From positions 1 through 23,502 of the forward strand of contig DAOTTW010000437.1 of NCBI GenBank assembly GCA_034437615.1: a stretch of DNA of 23,502 bases, read 5' to 3'. Shown here one piece after another: positions 7,956 through 15,945 of this stretch (position 1 is the stretch's first letter; the number at the start of each line of letters is the position of its first letter). Both the position numbers and the translations under genes were made by a program. The DNA is from DAOTTW01 sp034437615 (GTDB taxonomy: Bacteria > Chloroflexota > Anaerolineae > Aggregatilineales > Phototrophicaceae). The notes beneath the pieces were generated by a model, which worked only from the letters and a program-made list of their open reading frames with translations, was not told the DNA's origin and did no database searches.

Positions 7956-10058
7956 ATGGCCATCCGCATCACCAAAGCACAATCACAGCTTGTCAAAGCG
8001 CCCATCAAGCAGCGCCTATTCATCGAGGGGGCTGCGGGCACGGGCAAGACGACGGTCGGCGTGCGCCGCCTGCGGCACCTGCTATCTGAGGGGGTGCCTG
8101 CTGACCAGATTTTGCTGCTGGTGCCACAACAATCACTGGCTGCACCGTATCGCGCTGAACTAAGCAATCGGCGTGCAGGCGGCGACGTGCGCATCGCCAC
8201 CATCGGCAGCCTATCGCGGGAAATGGTCGAACTATTCTTCCCGCTGATCGCACAAGACGCCGGCTTCGCTGACCCGGAGGGCAAGCCGCACTTCTTAAGC
8301 CTGGAACTGGTGCAATATTACATGGATGGCGTGTTGCGCCCCCTGATCGAACAGCGCGACCTGTTCAACAGCGTGACCATCAGCCGCAACCGCCTGTATA
8401 GTCAGGTGGTGGATAACCTGAACAAAGCGGCGCTGACCGGGCTGGATGCTGCGCAGGTCGGTCAGCGGCTAAAATCCGCGTGGAATGGCAAGCAAGCGCA
8501 GGAGATGGTCTACGACGATGCACAGACGGCGATGGATGCCTTCCGCGATTATTGCCTGATAAACAACCTGGTGGATTTTTCGCTACAGGTCGAATTGCTG
8601 GTCAACTATCTGTGGCAGCGCAAGCAAGCCCGTGATTACATGACGACGCGCTGGCGTTACTTGATTGTGGATAACGTCGAGGAGGACACGCCGGCCACGC
8701 ATTATCTGCTGCAAAACTGGCTGGCTGCCTGCGAATCCGCGACGCTGATCTATGACACAGACGGCGGCTATCGCTATTTTCTGGCGGCGGACGCCGATAG
8801 CGGCTATGCGCTGCGCGAAAGCTGTGACGCCCACGAGAGGCTGACGCGGCAATTTGTGATGGGCGACGATGTGCAGGCGTTGCAGGCGCACATCAGCACG
8901 GCGCTGGGCCACGAGACCGACATCCCCAAGAACAAAGCAGCAGATGCACGCAGGGCGCTGGCCTTTGACGATCAGCGTTTTTCCACGCAAATGCTGGATT
9001 GGACCGCCGATCAGGTGGCGGCGCTGATCCACGATCAGGGGGTAGCGCCGGATGCAATCGTGATCCTCGCGCCCTTTGTGCCGGATGCGCTGCGCTTCCT
9101 GCTGTTTGAGCGCCTGCAAGCGCGTGACGTTCCGGCGCGCTCACATCGGCCCTCCCGCGCCCTGCGTGAACAGCCCGCCGCCCGTGCCCTGCTGAGCTTT
9201 GCGCGTCTCAGTCACCCGGATTGGCAGATGGCCCCGGAGAAATTCGACCTGACCGACATGCTGGCCGTTGCGGTGGATGGCCTGGACCCGTTGCGGGCGC
9301 GTCTGCTGGTCGAGGACCGTTATGATGCTGCGCAGGGCTTGCTGCTGCCCTTCCATGAGATGCAGCATAGCGCATTACAGCAGCGCATCACGTTTGAACT
9401 GGGCCAGCGCTATGATTTACTGCGCCAGTGGATCGCGGATTATGAGGCTATGCCGCCCGTCGCGCTGGATGTGTTCCTCAGTCGTGCCTTCGGTGAGGTG
9501 CTGTCGCGGCGTGGCTTCGGCTTTCATCAGGATTACGACGCAGCGTATACGGCGGCCAAGCTGATTGAATCAGCGCGCAATTTCCGGCAGGCGGTCACGG
9601 GCATCAACCCGAAGGACGAGAACACGGCCCCTGAATACATTCGGCTGGTGGCTGCGGGTCTGCTGGCGAATAGCTATGCACAGCCCACAGACGCCGACGA
9701 CGCGCCGCGTGTGTTGCTGGCCCCGGCCTACACCTTTCTGGTCAGCAATCAGGCCGTTGATTATCAATTCTGGCTGAACGTCGGCAGTGATGGCTGGTCT
9801 ACGCGCCTGTATCAACCGCTGACGCAGCCCTATGTGCTGCGGCGTAGCTGGCCAGAGGGCCGCAAGTGGACGGATGAGGACGAGCAGCAGCACAACCGCG
9901 AGACGCTGCACCATCTGATTGTGGGCCTGGTGCGCCGTTGCCGCCTGGGGATTTACCTGGGCTACAGTGAGTTCAGCGCACAGGGCTATGAGCAGCGCGG
10001 CGCGTTACTGATGGCCATTCAGAAGGTGCTGCGCGGCCTAGCGCCAGAAAAGGCATAA
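7956..10058 (+). CDS. UvrD/Rep-like superfamily 1 helicase paralogue with degenerate motifs
   Basis: A 700-residue protein with the layout of an SF1A helicase. Walker A is intact: EGAAGTGKTT with Lys31. The motif II position (YLIVDNVEEDTP, about 235-246) has Asp239 but Asn240 where helicases have the catalytic Glu of DExQD. The motif III equivalent reads LIYDTDGGYRYF (264-275) instead of GDxxQxIY. The motif V region (NQAVDYQFW in the last quarter) lacks GLE. The motif VI equivalent VGLVRR (656-661) lacks the usual TRA but keeps an Arg. It may therefore bind ATP but hydrolyse it poorly, or act as a structural partner. No nuclease motif was recognised. The ATG lacks a Shine-Dalgarno, but Walker A at residue 25 fits this start. 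Downstream lies a Uma2 remnant, then two small genes, then a second helicase with intact motifs. A role in DNA repair or recombination is inferred from family only. Confidence 0.75.
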   Translation: MAIRITKAQSQLVKAPIKQRLFIEGAAGTGKTTVGVRRLRHLLSEGVPADQILLLVPQQSLAAPYRAELSNRRAGGDVRIATIGSLSREMVELFFPLIAQDAGFADPEGKPHFLSLELVQYYMDGVLRPLIEQRDLFNSVTISRNRLYSQVVDNLNKAALTGLDAAQVGQRLKSAWNGKQAQEMVYDDAQTAMDAFRDYCLINNLVDFSLQVELLVNYLWQRKQARDYMTTRWRYLIVDNVEEDTPATHYLLQNWLAACESATLIYDTDGGYRYFLAADADSGYALRESCDAHERLTRQFVMGDDVQALQAHISTALGHETDIPKNKAADARRALAFDDQRFSTQMLDWTADQVAALIHDQGVAPDAIVILAPFVPDALRFLLFERLQARDVPARSHRPSRALREQPAARALLSFARLSHPDWQMAPEKFDLTDMLAVAVDGLDPLRARLLVEDRYDAAQGLLLPFHEMQHSALQQRITFELGQRYDLLRQWIADYEAMPPVALDVFLSRAFGEVLSRRGFGFHQDYDAAYTAAKLIESARNFRQAVTGINPKDENTAPEYIRLVAAGLLANSYAQPTDADDAPRVLLAPAYTFLVSNQAVDYQFWLNVGSDGWSTRLYQPLTQPYVLRRSWPEGRKWTDEDEQQHNRETLHHLIVGLVRRCRLGIYLGYSEFSAQGYEQRGALLMAIQKVLRGLAPEKA

Positions 10059-10082
10059 TGGTGTTCGCACATGGCATCGTTC

Positions 10083-10106
10083 GTAGGGACGCGCTTCTGC
10101 GCGTCC
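10083..10106. repeat. GTAGGG-type hairpin, perfect 8-bp stem
   Basis: GGACGCGC (10087-10094) pairs with GCGCGTCC (10099-10106) around the loop TTCT. The left edge GTAGGGACGCGC is the same as at 17741. It lies 25 bp after the first helicase gene. Confidence 0.65.
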
Positions 10107-10166
10107 GCCAGCGTGTGCCAGAATGAAATGCACTTATAGAGATAGAGGCACAAATAGAATACGCTC

Positions 10167-10486
10167 ATGACGCCGACACCCACACAGACAATAACTATCG
10201 AACAATTTGAGGCATTCGCGCAACGCCCCGAAAACGCCGAACGCCGCTTTGAATATTATGGCGGGGAGGCGAGCGCATGGATAAGCTGATGGTCAAGGTG
10301 ATAAACTTTGTGTCGGTTGGCGCAACGGTGTGGGTGGCTTACCCGAATCTATATCAGGTACATGTGTATGCACCTGACGCTGCTGTGCAGCAGTTAGGCT
10401 TAGATGATACGCTGACAGGTGACACGGCATCACCCGGCTTTGAACTCAAGCTGAGCCAGCTATTTGCGCCCTTCATGAAAGATTAG
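10167..10486 (+). pseudogene. Uma2-family (DUF820) gene remnant with central deletion
   Basis: Two pieces of one family are visible in different frames. The first (10167-10289) encodes 40 residues starting MTPTPTQTITIEQFEAF and including RPENAERRFEYYGGE, a typical Uma2 N terminus, then reaches TGA. The second (10277-10486) encodes KVINFVSVGATVWVAYP, VHVYAP and PGFELKLSQLF, a typical Uma2 C terminus. A complete Uma2 protein is about 180-200 residues with a PD-(D/E)XK nuclease-like core. Here the middle portion that carries the catalytic acids is gone and the halves are out of frame, so the product cannot be active. A short C-terminal product from ATG 10277 (69 residues) is possible but unlikely to matter. 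Uma2 genes are multicopy in cyanobacteria and Chloroflexota. The call rests on recalled family sequence. Confidence 0.7.
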
Positions 10487-10489
10487 GGA

Positions 10490-10954
10490 ATGCTCTTGCG
10501 TCATTGGCTGCGTGAGGTTGACATTAGCTTGCCGAACTTTGCGTCGTATGCTGAATGGTTCGCTTATCGACAGGCGCGACAGAATCCGCAAGTGTACATT
10601 GATCGCTTTGTCGCGAACCTCAAAGGCGTTCGTCCATCAGTTGCCCCTGAGTACGATGCATTCCTTGAACGGGCCGGAGTGTGTGGTTCTGCTACTATTT
10701 CATCAACGATTGCGATGCGCGTTGATCGTATCCGTATTGGTACAGCTTACCTACGCGATTCAGAGTTGTTCAAGACGATTTTTCACGAAGAGATGCACAT
10801 TCGTGTGCGCAATTATGCGTTGCAGGGGCGGCAGCATCATTTACGGCTCGCAACTGATCCACTCAATGATATTTTGGAAGAAGAATACGTCGAAGATGTT
10901 GCAATCCGCTATTATAATATGTATATCCGGCGATATGGTGCATTTGCGCACTAG
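10490..10954 (+). CDS. Small HExxH zinc-metallopeptidase-like protein, possible toxin
   Basis: A 154-residue protein with a classic zinc site, IFHEEMHIRV: His99, Glu100 and His103. A cluster of acids about 27-32 residues later (DILEEEYVED, Glu130-Glu135) could supply the third zinc ligand, as in gluzincin-type enzymes. There is no signal peptide or TM. The arrangement of a strand with RIRIG, then a helix with HExxH, then an acidic E...Y...A..Y helix resembles metallopeptidase toxin domains of polymorphic toxin systems, but no large carrier protein is attached. The ATG at 10490 has AGGGA touching it, so a TTG at 10496, six bases after that AGGGA, is an alternative start. The next gene follows after 12 bp, consistent with an immunity partner. 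Base use looks AT-richer than the flanking helicases. Function is inferred; the zinc motif is seen directly. Confidence 0.65.
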   Translation: MLLRHWLREVDISLPNFASYAEWFAYRQARQNPQVYIDRFVANLKGVRPSVAPEYDAFLERAGVCGSATISSTIAMRVDRIRIGTAYLRDSELFKTIFHEEMHIRVRNYALQGRQHHLRLATDPLNDILEEEYVEDVAIRYYNMYIRRYGAFAH

Positions 10955-10966
10955 GGGATTAAGACC

Positions 10967-11392
10967 GTGCAAACTGCTACAGAGTTAACCATCAACCAGC
11001 AACACTTGCTTGATCTGTTAGATGAAATAGCCCGATATGACCATGTGCAGGGCGACAATGCACTCATGCGAAAGGTGAACGACGCGCGCCAATACGCTGC
11101 TGAAATTGGTGCTGCCATCGAGCCACTGTTAGAAGATAACAAAGACCTTGCGTACAGGTTTTATCAGATAGAGCAAAGATACTACGAAGCACCATCAGAT
11201 GTGTCGCATGACGTAAAACGTTATCGGAAAATCCTGCTCGCGGGCGGATCTCGTCAACTGGTTGCACGGGTTGTAAAGTCGGATTACCCTGACGACCCAA
11301 TTCGACGTTTGAAAGTGTTGCGAACTTTGTTTGAACTTGACCTGCAAGCAGCACAAAACCTTGATTCTGAGGCTACCAACACAACAGCTTAG
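10967..11392 (+). CDS. Hypothetical protein, possible immunity partner
   Basis: 141 residues with a GTG start and a good Shine-Dalgarno (AGGGGAT, 10953-10959) that overlaps the stop codon of the metallopeptidase-like gene. That arrangement suggests translational coupling. The protein is soluble and mostly helical by composition, has no cysteine, signal peptide, TM segment or recognisable catalytic motif, and its second half is basic (VKRYRKILLAGG, RRLKVLRTLF). I do not recognise the family. By position it may neutralise or regulate the upstream HExxH protein; it could instead belong with the helicase, whose ATG begins 10 bases after this stop codon. Codon use looks similar to the upstream small gene and less GC-biased than the helicases, so the two probably arrived together. 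Confidence 0.6.
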   Translation: MQTATELTINQQHLLDLLDEIARYDHVQGDNALMRKVNDARQYAAEIGAAIEPLLEDNKDLAYRFYQIEQRYYEAPSDVSHDVKRYRKILLAGGSRQLVARVVKSDYPDDPIRRLKVLRTLFELDLQAAQNLDSEATNTTA

Positions 11393-11401
11393 GCTAAGAA
11401 C

Positions 11402-13627
11402 ATGGCATTTCAACCACGCCCGAAGCAAGCCGAGGTGCTGACCTACACAGGCGGCAAGATGGGCATCAGCGCCGTACCCGGCAGCGGCAAAACGCGCACG
11501 CTCTCCGCATTGGCCGCCAAGCTGATCGCCACAGGCGGCCTGAGCGACGAGCAAGAGGTGCTGGTCGTGACGCTGGTCAAAAGCGCTGTCGGCAATTTTG
11601 CGCGGCAGGTGAGCGCGATGCTACGCACAGATTACAAGCTGCTGCCGAATTTCGGCTATCGGGTGCGCACGCTGCACGGACTGGCCAACGACATTGTGCG
11701 CGAGCGTCCGGCGTTGGCGGGCCTGAGCGATGATTTTGTGGTGATTGACGAGCGCGAAGCCGACGACATCCTGCAAGGGGCGGTGGATGCCTGGCTGAAG
11801 GCGCACCCGGACGCGCTGCATGATCTGGTGGATGAGCAGCATTTGCAGAAGCCGAAAGTGCGCAACGTGGACATCCCGCGTCTGGCAACCAGCGTGGCGA
11901 GTGCCTTCATCAAGCAGGCCAAGAACGAGCAGCGCACCCCGGAAGAACTCACGTCCATCGCGCACAAGACCGCCGCCAGTGGCCAGTTGCCGCTGCTGGA
12001 TATGTGCCTGTCTATTTACGATCAGTATCAGTATGGGCTGCGCTATCGGGGCGGCGTGGATTTTCAGGATTTGATCCGGCTGGCGCTGCAAGTGCTGCAA
12101 TCCGACGCCGATTTGCTGGCGCGTCTGCGTCAGCGCTGGCCCTACATCCTGGAAGACGAAGCACAGGATAGCAGCCGCCTGCAAGAGACGATCCTGCGCG
12201 TGCTGGTCGGTGAGGCTGGTAACTGGGTGCGCGTCGGGGACCCCAATCAGGCCATTTACGAGACGTTCACCACCGCCGACCCGCAACTGCTGCGCGATTT
12301 TCTGCGTGAAGCCGATGTACAGGCGCGTGAACTGCCCGATAGCGGACGCAGCACAGCCAGCATCATCAAATTGGCCAACGCGCTGATAGATTTTTCGCTG
12401 GATCACCCGCACCCGTCCGTAAAGGCCAAGCTGCCGCTATCCACGCCCTACATCCGCCCCACCCCAGCCGATGACCCGCAGGGCAACCCGCCCGATAACC
12501 CAGCAGCTATCCACCTGATCGGCAGCGATTACACAGCAGAGGACGAACGCGCCAACGTGGTTAGATCGCTAGCGGGCTGGCTGCCGGGCAACCCGGAGAT
12601 GACGTGTGCGGTGCTGCTGCCACAGAACGACAGCGGCGCGAAGATGGTGAATGCACTACGGGATGCCCGCGTCGATTACGTCGAAAATCTGCGCACGACC
12701 AGCAGCACCCGCGCCGTCGTCGGCGCACTGACGCACATCATGCGCTATCTGGCGCAGCCCGATCAGCCCGCAGGTTTGGCGCAGTGTTATGTGGTCTGGC
12801 GGCGTGATGCACAGGACGACCCCGACGCGCAGGATGCGATTGCCGCCGTCAAGAAGATGCTGCGTGCCCTGCCCACGCCGGAGGATTTCTTGTATCCGCA
12901 GATGCACGACTGGCTACAGGATACGGTATCTGATGATGATGCAGCACTCGGCGCACAACTGGGGGATTTTCGGCGGGCGCTGGGGTCGTGGATGAACGCG
13001 ACGACACTGCCCATCGACCAACTGATCTTGACCATTGCTGGCGACCTGTATACGCAGGAAAGCGAACTCGCGACGTCCTACAGCGCCGCGCTGTACATGC
13101 GCCGCTTTGCGGAGCAGTATCCTAGCGCACGCCTGCCCCAATACGCCGACGAACTGAAGGCCATCGCCACCAACAAGCGCAAATTTCAGGGCTTGAGCGA
13201 GGACGACGACGCCTTCGACCCCGATCAGCACAAGGGCAAGGTGACGGTCACGACCATGCACAAGGCCAAAGGCCTGGAGTGGGACCGCGTGTATCTGATG
13301 ACGGTGAATAACTACGGCTTCCCGTCTGCACAGAGCTACGACAACTACATCAGCGAGAAGTATTTCTTGCAGGGCGAACTGAACTTAGAGGCCGAGGCGC
13401 TGGCACAGCTTGATGTGTTGCTGCACGGCGGCGAGTATGTGCTGGGTCCGGCGACGGACGCCGCCCGCGTGGAATATGCCGCAGAGCGCCTGCGTTTGCT
13501 GTATGTGGGCATCACACGGGCGCGGCGTGAATTGGTCATCACATGGAATACGGGCCGCTTCGGGAATCAGCAGGAGGCGCTGCCGTTAGCGGCGCTGCGC
13601 GGCCTGTGGTATGCACAGATGTCGTGA
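11402..13627 (+). CDS. UvrD/PcrA-type superfamily 1 ATP-dependent DNA helicase
   Basis: A 741-residue SF1A helicase with every core motif visible. It has a Q-motif region (FQPRPKQ, residues 3-9), Walker A AVPGSGKTRTL with Lys30, and motif Ia (VTLVKSAVGNFARQ). Motif II is EDEAQD with Asp252, Glu253 and Gln255, and motif III is VGDPNQAIYETF (278-289). The motif IV region has SGRSTASIIKLAN, motif V is VTVTTMHKAKGLEW (614-627), and motif VI is LLYVGITRARREL (699-711) with Arg706. The product should move 3' to 5' on single-stranded DNA, as family members do. It is similar in length to PcrA/UvrD, but the region between motifs IV and V is divergent and no nuclease or RecB-type tail is present. The Shine-Dalgarno is weak and the gap from the previous gene is only 9 bp, so it is probably cotranscribed. 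It may pair with the degenerate paralogue at 7956-10058. Confidence 0.92.
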   Translation: MAFQPRPKQAEVLTYTGGKMGISAVPGSGKTRTLSALAAKLIATGGLSDEQEVLVVTLVKSAVGNFARQVSAMLRTDYKLLPNFGYRVRTLHGLANDIVRERPALAGLSDDFVVIDEREADDILQGAVDAWLKAHPDALHDLVDEQHLQKPKVRNVDIPRLATSVASAFIKQAKNEQRTPEELTSIAHKTAASGQLPLLDMCLSIYDQYQYGLRYRGGVDFQDLIRLALQVLQSDADLLARLRQRWPYILEDEAQDSSRLQETILRVLVGEAGNWVRVGDPNQAIYETFTTADPQLLRDFLREADVQARELPDSGRSTASIIKLANALIDFSLDHPHPSVKAKLPLSTPYIRPTPADDPQGNPPDNPAAIHLIGSDYTAEDERANVVRSLAGWLPGNPEMTCAVLLPQNDSGAKMVNALRDARVDYVENLRTTSSTRAVVGALTHIMRYLAQPDQPAGLAQCYVVWRRDAQDDPDAQDAIAAVKKMLRALPTPEDFLYPQMHDWLQDTVSDDDAALGAQLGDFRRALGSWMNATTLPIDQLILTIAGDLYTQESELATSYSAALYMRRFAEQYPSARLPQYADELKAIATNKRKFQGLSEDDDAFDPDQHKGKVTVTTMHKAKGLEWDRVYLMTVNNYGFPSAQSYDNYISEKYFLQGELNLEAEALAQLDVLLHGGEYVLGPATDAARVEYAAERLRLLYVGITRARRELVITWNTGRFGNQQEALPLAALRGLWYAQMS

Positions 13628-13652
13628 TGGCCGTGCAGCGCGTCGTCGTATT

Positions 13653-13678
13653 TTATGGCGGCTGACGCCGCCCCGGAC
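13653..13678. repeat. GGCGGC/GCCGCC hairpin repeat, copy 1
   Basis: GGCGGC (13657-13662), loop TGAC, and GCCGCC (13667-13672) form a stem. The surrounding 26 bases recur exactly at 17667-17692, and both copies are followed within 30 bases by CCCTACAGGGT. This copy sits between two convergent gene ends, so it could help stop transcription from both sides, but it has no T-tract. Confidence 0.7.
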
Positions 13679-13742
13679 GCCAAGAATGGCGGCCCTACAG
13701 GGTATCGTTCGTGAATTGCCACAGTATTTGCGTTGACGTGTA

Positions 13743-15164
13743 CTAGTCGTTCAGGTTCAGCACCATCAAGCGGATTTCGGTCATCTCGTCTATTGCGTAT
13801 TTGACGCCCTCACGCCCGAAACCACTCTGCTTGATGCCACCGTAGGGCATGTGGTCCACGCGGAAGGTGCTGACGCTGTTGACCTGCAAGCCGCCCACAT
13901 CGACGCGGTTCCAGGCGTCCATGATGCGGCCCATATCCTGTGTAAATAAACCCGCTTGCAGGCCATAGGGTGAATCGTTGATGATGCTCACGGCCTCGTC
14001 CCATTCCTGATAGGGGCGCAGCGTCACTACCGGCGCGAAGACCTCTTCGCAGTTCACGCGCATTTGTGGCGTCGTCTGGCCCAACACCGTCGGCTCGACC
14101 ATGCTACCATCACGTTTGCCACCGTGTAGCAACGTTGCGCCTGATTGTGTCGCCTCGTTGATCCAATTTTCGGCGCGTTCGGCGTCCTGTAGCGTAATCA
14201 TCGGCCCCACATCGGTACTGATCTCACGCGGGTCGCCCATTTGCAACGCCTGCACACCCTTCACGAAGCGCTCCGTAAATTCCTCGAACACGTCGCGCTG
14301 AACGATGATGCGCTGCACAGCGATGCAATTCTGGCCTGCGTTGGTGAAGCCGCCCGCCAATGCCTGCGAAACGGCCAGGTCTAGTTTGGCGTCGTTGTGC
14401 ACGATCACGCCTGCATTGCCGCCCAATTCCAGCGCGACGCGCTTGCGGCCTGCCTTGCCTTTCAGCATCCAACCCACGCTGGAACTGCCTGTAAAGCTCA
14501 GCATGGCGATGCGGTCATCTGCGACCATGTAGGCGGTGTCGTTGCCCCAGGCGTTGAGCAGACTGAAGGCTTGCGGCGGGTAGCCAGCATCCAGCACGGC
14601 TTGCGCCAGCAGCAGCGACGAAAGCGGCGTTTTCTCGGCGGGCTTGAGGATGATGGCGTTGCCGCTGGCGATGGCTGGCCCGAGTTTGTGCGCGGCCAGA
14701 TTGATCGGGTAGTTGAAGGGCGTGATGCCGAGGATGACGCCGATGGGCAGGCGCTTGGTGAAGCCCTGACGGTTTTCGCCTGCGGGGGTCCAGTCAATAT
14801 CAAAGACCTCGCCACCGATGCGGCGTGCTTCTTCCGCGCTGATTTTGATGGTCTGCATGGCGCGTGTGAGTTCGCCTTGCGCCACTTTGCGCGTCTTGCC
14901 GCCTTCTGCGATCATGGCCGCCACGAAATCGTCAAAGCGCTCGCGCATGATGCGCCCCAGATTTTCCAGAATTTCGGTGCGGCGGTAGCTGGGCAGCTTG
15001 CGCGTCTGCTCAAAGCCCTTTTGTGCGGCGACGATGGCATCTTCCATATCTTGTTGGCTGGCCATATAGACGGACCCGGCCACGCTGCCATCATAGGGGA
15101 ATTTTACTTCGAGTACGTCGCTGCTTTCGCGCCATTCGCCGCCGACTAAAATCTTTTCTGGCAT
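13743..15164 (-). CDS. Aldehyde dehydrogenase superfamily protein
   Basis: 473 residues, the usual length for an NAD(P)-dependent aldehyde dehydrogenase. The catalytic residues are present: Cys280 in FTNAGQNC, general base Glu246 in ALELGGNAG, Asn151 in TPFNYP and Lys174 in ILKPAEKTP. The C terminus has MPYGGIKQSGFGREG and YAIDEMTEIRLMVLNL, which places it near the lactaldehyde / family 21 / y4uC-like branch; the substrate cannot be read from this. The ATG at 15164 is chosen because AGGAG lies 8 bases before it (15173-15177); a TTG further upstream lacks such a site. It is a single gene, convergent with the helicase and divergent from the antitoxin gene. The glutamate after Lys174 (KPAE) fits NAD use, as inferred from related enzymes. 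Confidence 0.93.
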   Translation of the reverse strand: MPEKILVGGEWRESSDVLEVKFPYDGSVAGSVYMASQQDMEDAIVAAQKGFEQTRKLPSYRRTEILENLGRIMRERFDDFVAAMIAEGGKTRKVAQGELTRAMQTIKISAEEARRIGGEVFDIDWTPAGENRQGFTKRLPIGVILGITPFNYPINLAAHKLGPAIASGNAIILKPAEKTPLSSLLLAQAVLDAGYPPQAFSLLNAWGNDTAYMVADDRIAMLSFTGSSSVGWMLKGKAGRKRVALELGGNAGVIVHNDAKLDLAVSQALAGGFTNAGQNCIAVQRIIVQRDVFEEFTERFVKGVQALQMGDPREISTDVGPMITLQDAERAENWINEATQSGATLLHGGKRDGSMVEPTVLGQTTPQMRVNCEEVFAPVVTLRPYQEWDEAVSIINDSPYGLQAGLFTQDMGRIMDAWNRVDVGGLQVNSVSTFRVDHMPYGGIKQSGFGREGVKYAIDEMTEIRLMVLNLND

Positions 15165-15205
15165 GATTTCTGCTCCTGTCAAAAATTAATTTAGCAAGTG
15201 AAATA

Positions 15206-15211
15206 AGTATA
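15206..15211 (-). promoter_or_regulatory. Candidate -10 box of the aldehyde dehydrogenase gene
   Basis: On the minus strand TATACT lies 41 bases before the ATG. I see no convincing -35 box at the usual distance, so this is tentative. Confidence 0.25.
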
Positions 15212-15260
15212 GCGCCTGTGTGGGGTGTTACGCTATGGGCGTGTCGTTGTGGTTCTTGTG

Positions 15261-15266
15261 TATAAT
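15261..15266 (+). promoter_or_regulatory. Perfect -10 box before the antitoxin-toxin operon
   Basis: TATAAT at 15261-15266 lies 35 bases before the antitoxin ATG. No clear -35 box lies 17 nt upstream, which would fit a promoter that depends on an activator or is repressed by the toxin-antitoxin complex. Confidence 0.4.
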
Positions 15267-15301
15267 AGCAGATGGCCCATAGGCGTTATAGGAAGGCAAA
15301 A

Positions 15302-15517
15302 ATGGCAACCGAACGCATTGCAGATATGACACGCGAAGAACTCGACCAGTTTGTTGGGCATTCTGTCGAGCGTCACCTTAAAGCATGGAATAAGCCGAAA
15401 GACCGGGACAACCGAACGACATCTGAATTGCTGGAAGCGTTAGACACACATCGCATTACACCACCTGCTGGCGCAAAGTCTGCACGCGAAATGCTTAGAG
15501 AAGATCGTGACGCATGA
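15302..15517 (+). CDS. Antitoxin of a PIN-domain toxin pair
   Basis: A 71-residue acidic protein that overlaps the PIN gene by ATGA. The ATG at 15302 is preferred because AGGAAGG (15290-15296) ends five bases before it; an in-frame ATG at 15272 would add ten residues but would lie almost at the predicted transcription start. The C terminus, ELLEALDTHRITPPAGA followed by SAREMLREDRD, matches a pattern I associate with antitoxins of PIN toxins in Chloroflexota, in which the tail wraps the toxin. No DNA-binding fold such as AbrB or ribbon-helix-helix is obvious, so autoregulation is uncertain. Bases look AT-richer than in the neighbouring aldehyde dehydrogenase gene, suggesting acquisition. Confidence 0.75.
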   Translation: MATERIADMTREELDQFVGHSVERHLKAWNKPKDRDNRTTSELLEALDTHRITPPAGAKSAREMLREDRDA

Positions 15518-15945
15518 ATTCATACATCGTTGATGCCAGCATCGTTGTACAACTTTTAATCACTGAACCACATACCTCTGAGACAAGAGTCCTGTTCAAG
15601 GGCATTGATAGTGGCGATATGCTTTATCTGCCTGAATTTGCGCTGATTGAGTGTACAAACGTCCTGTGGAAACATGTCCGCTTTTATGGCGTTGCACTGA
15701 ATGACGCGAAAAAGCAGATCACGATCCTCACATCATTGGATGTGGTGCTGATACCTGTAGCTGGTTTCTTGCCACGTGCGCTAGAAATTGGCAGCAGACA
15801 TCAGCTAGCCATCTACGATTCGGTTTACATCGCATTGGCTGAACATCTGGGACACCCTTTAATCACTGACGACACGAAGCAGGCCAGAGCCGCGACTGCC
15901 GGGGGTTTGACGCTCAAGCCGATAACCGACTTCACGACGACTTGA
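15514..15945 (+). CDS. PIN-domain ribonuclease toxin, VapC-like
   Basis: 143 residues, typical for VapC. The acidic PIN residues are all present: Asp7 (YIVDAS), Glu46 (ALIEC), Asp102 (AIYDSVYIALAE) and Asp119/Asp120 (LITDD). These bind Mg or Mn for cleavage of RNA, commonly tRNA or rRNA in this family, although the target here is unknown. It overlaps the antitoxin stop by ATGA, so translation is coupled. Its 3' end overlaps the convergent deacetylase gene by 14 bp, which suggests either a compact insertion point or antisense interference. The protein looks intact and should be toxic if freed from its partner. Confidence 0.87.
   Translation: MNSYIVDASIVVQLLITEPHTSETRVLFKGIDSGDMLYLPEFALIECTNVLWKHVRFYGVALNDAKKQITILTSLDVVLIPVAGFLPRALEIGSRHQLAIYDSVYIALAEHLGHPLITDDTKQARAATAGGLTLKPITDFTTT

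Noticed and set aside
10512..10988. 158-codon + strand frame overlapping the HExxH gene
   Set aside because: The other frame carries the zinc motif and has a coupled downstream gene; this one has no motif.
11621..12412. 263-codon open frame on the minus strand inside the second helicase
   Set aside because: It is antisense to a gene with every helicase motif and its protein shows no recognisable family; GC-rich coding often leaves such frames open.
14397..15149. 250-codon + strand frame opposite the aldehyde dehydrogenase
   Set aside because: Shadow of a gene with all catalytic residues; no ribosome site or motif.
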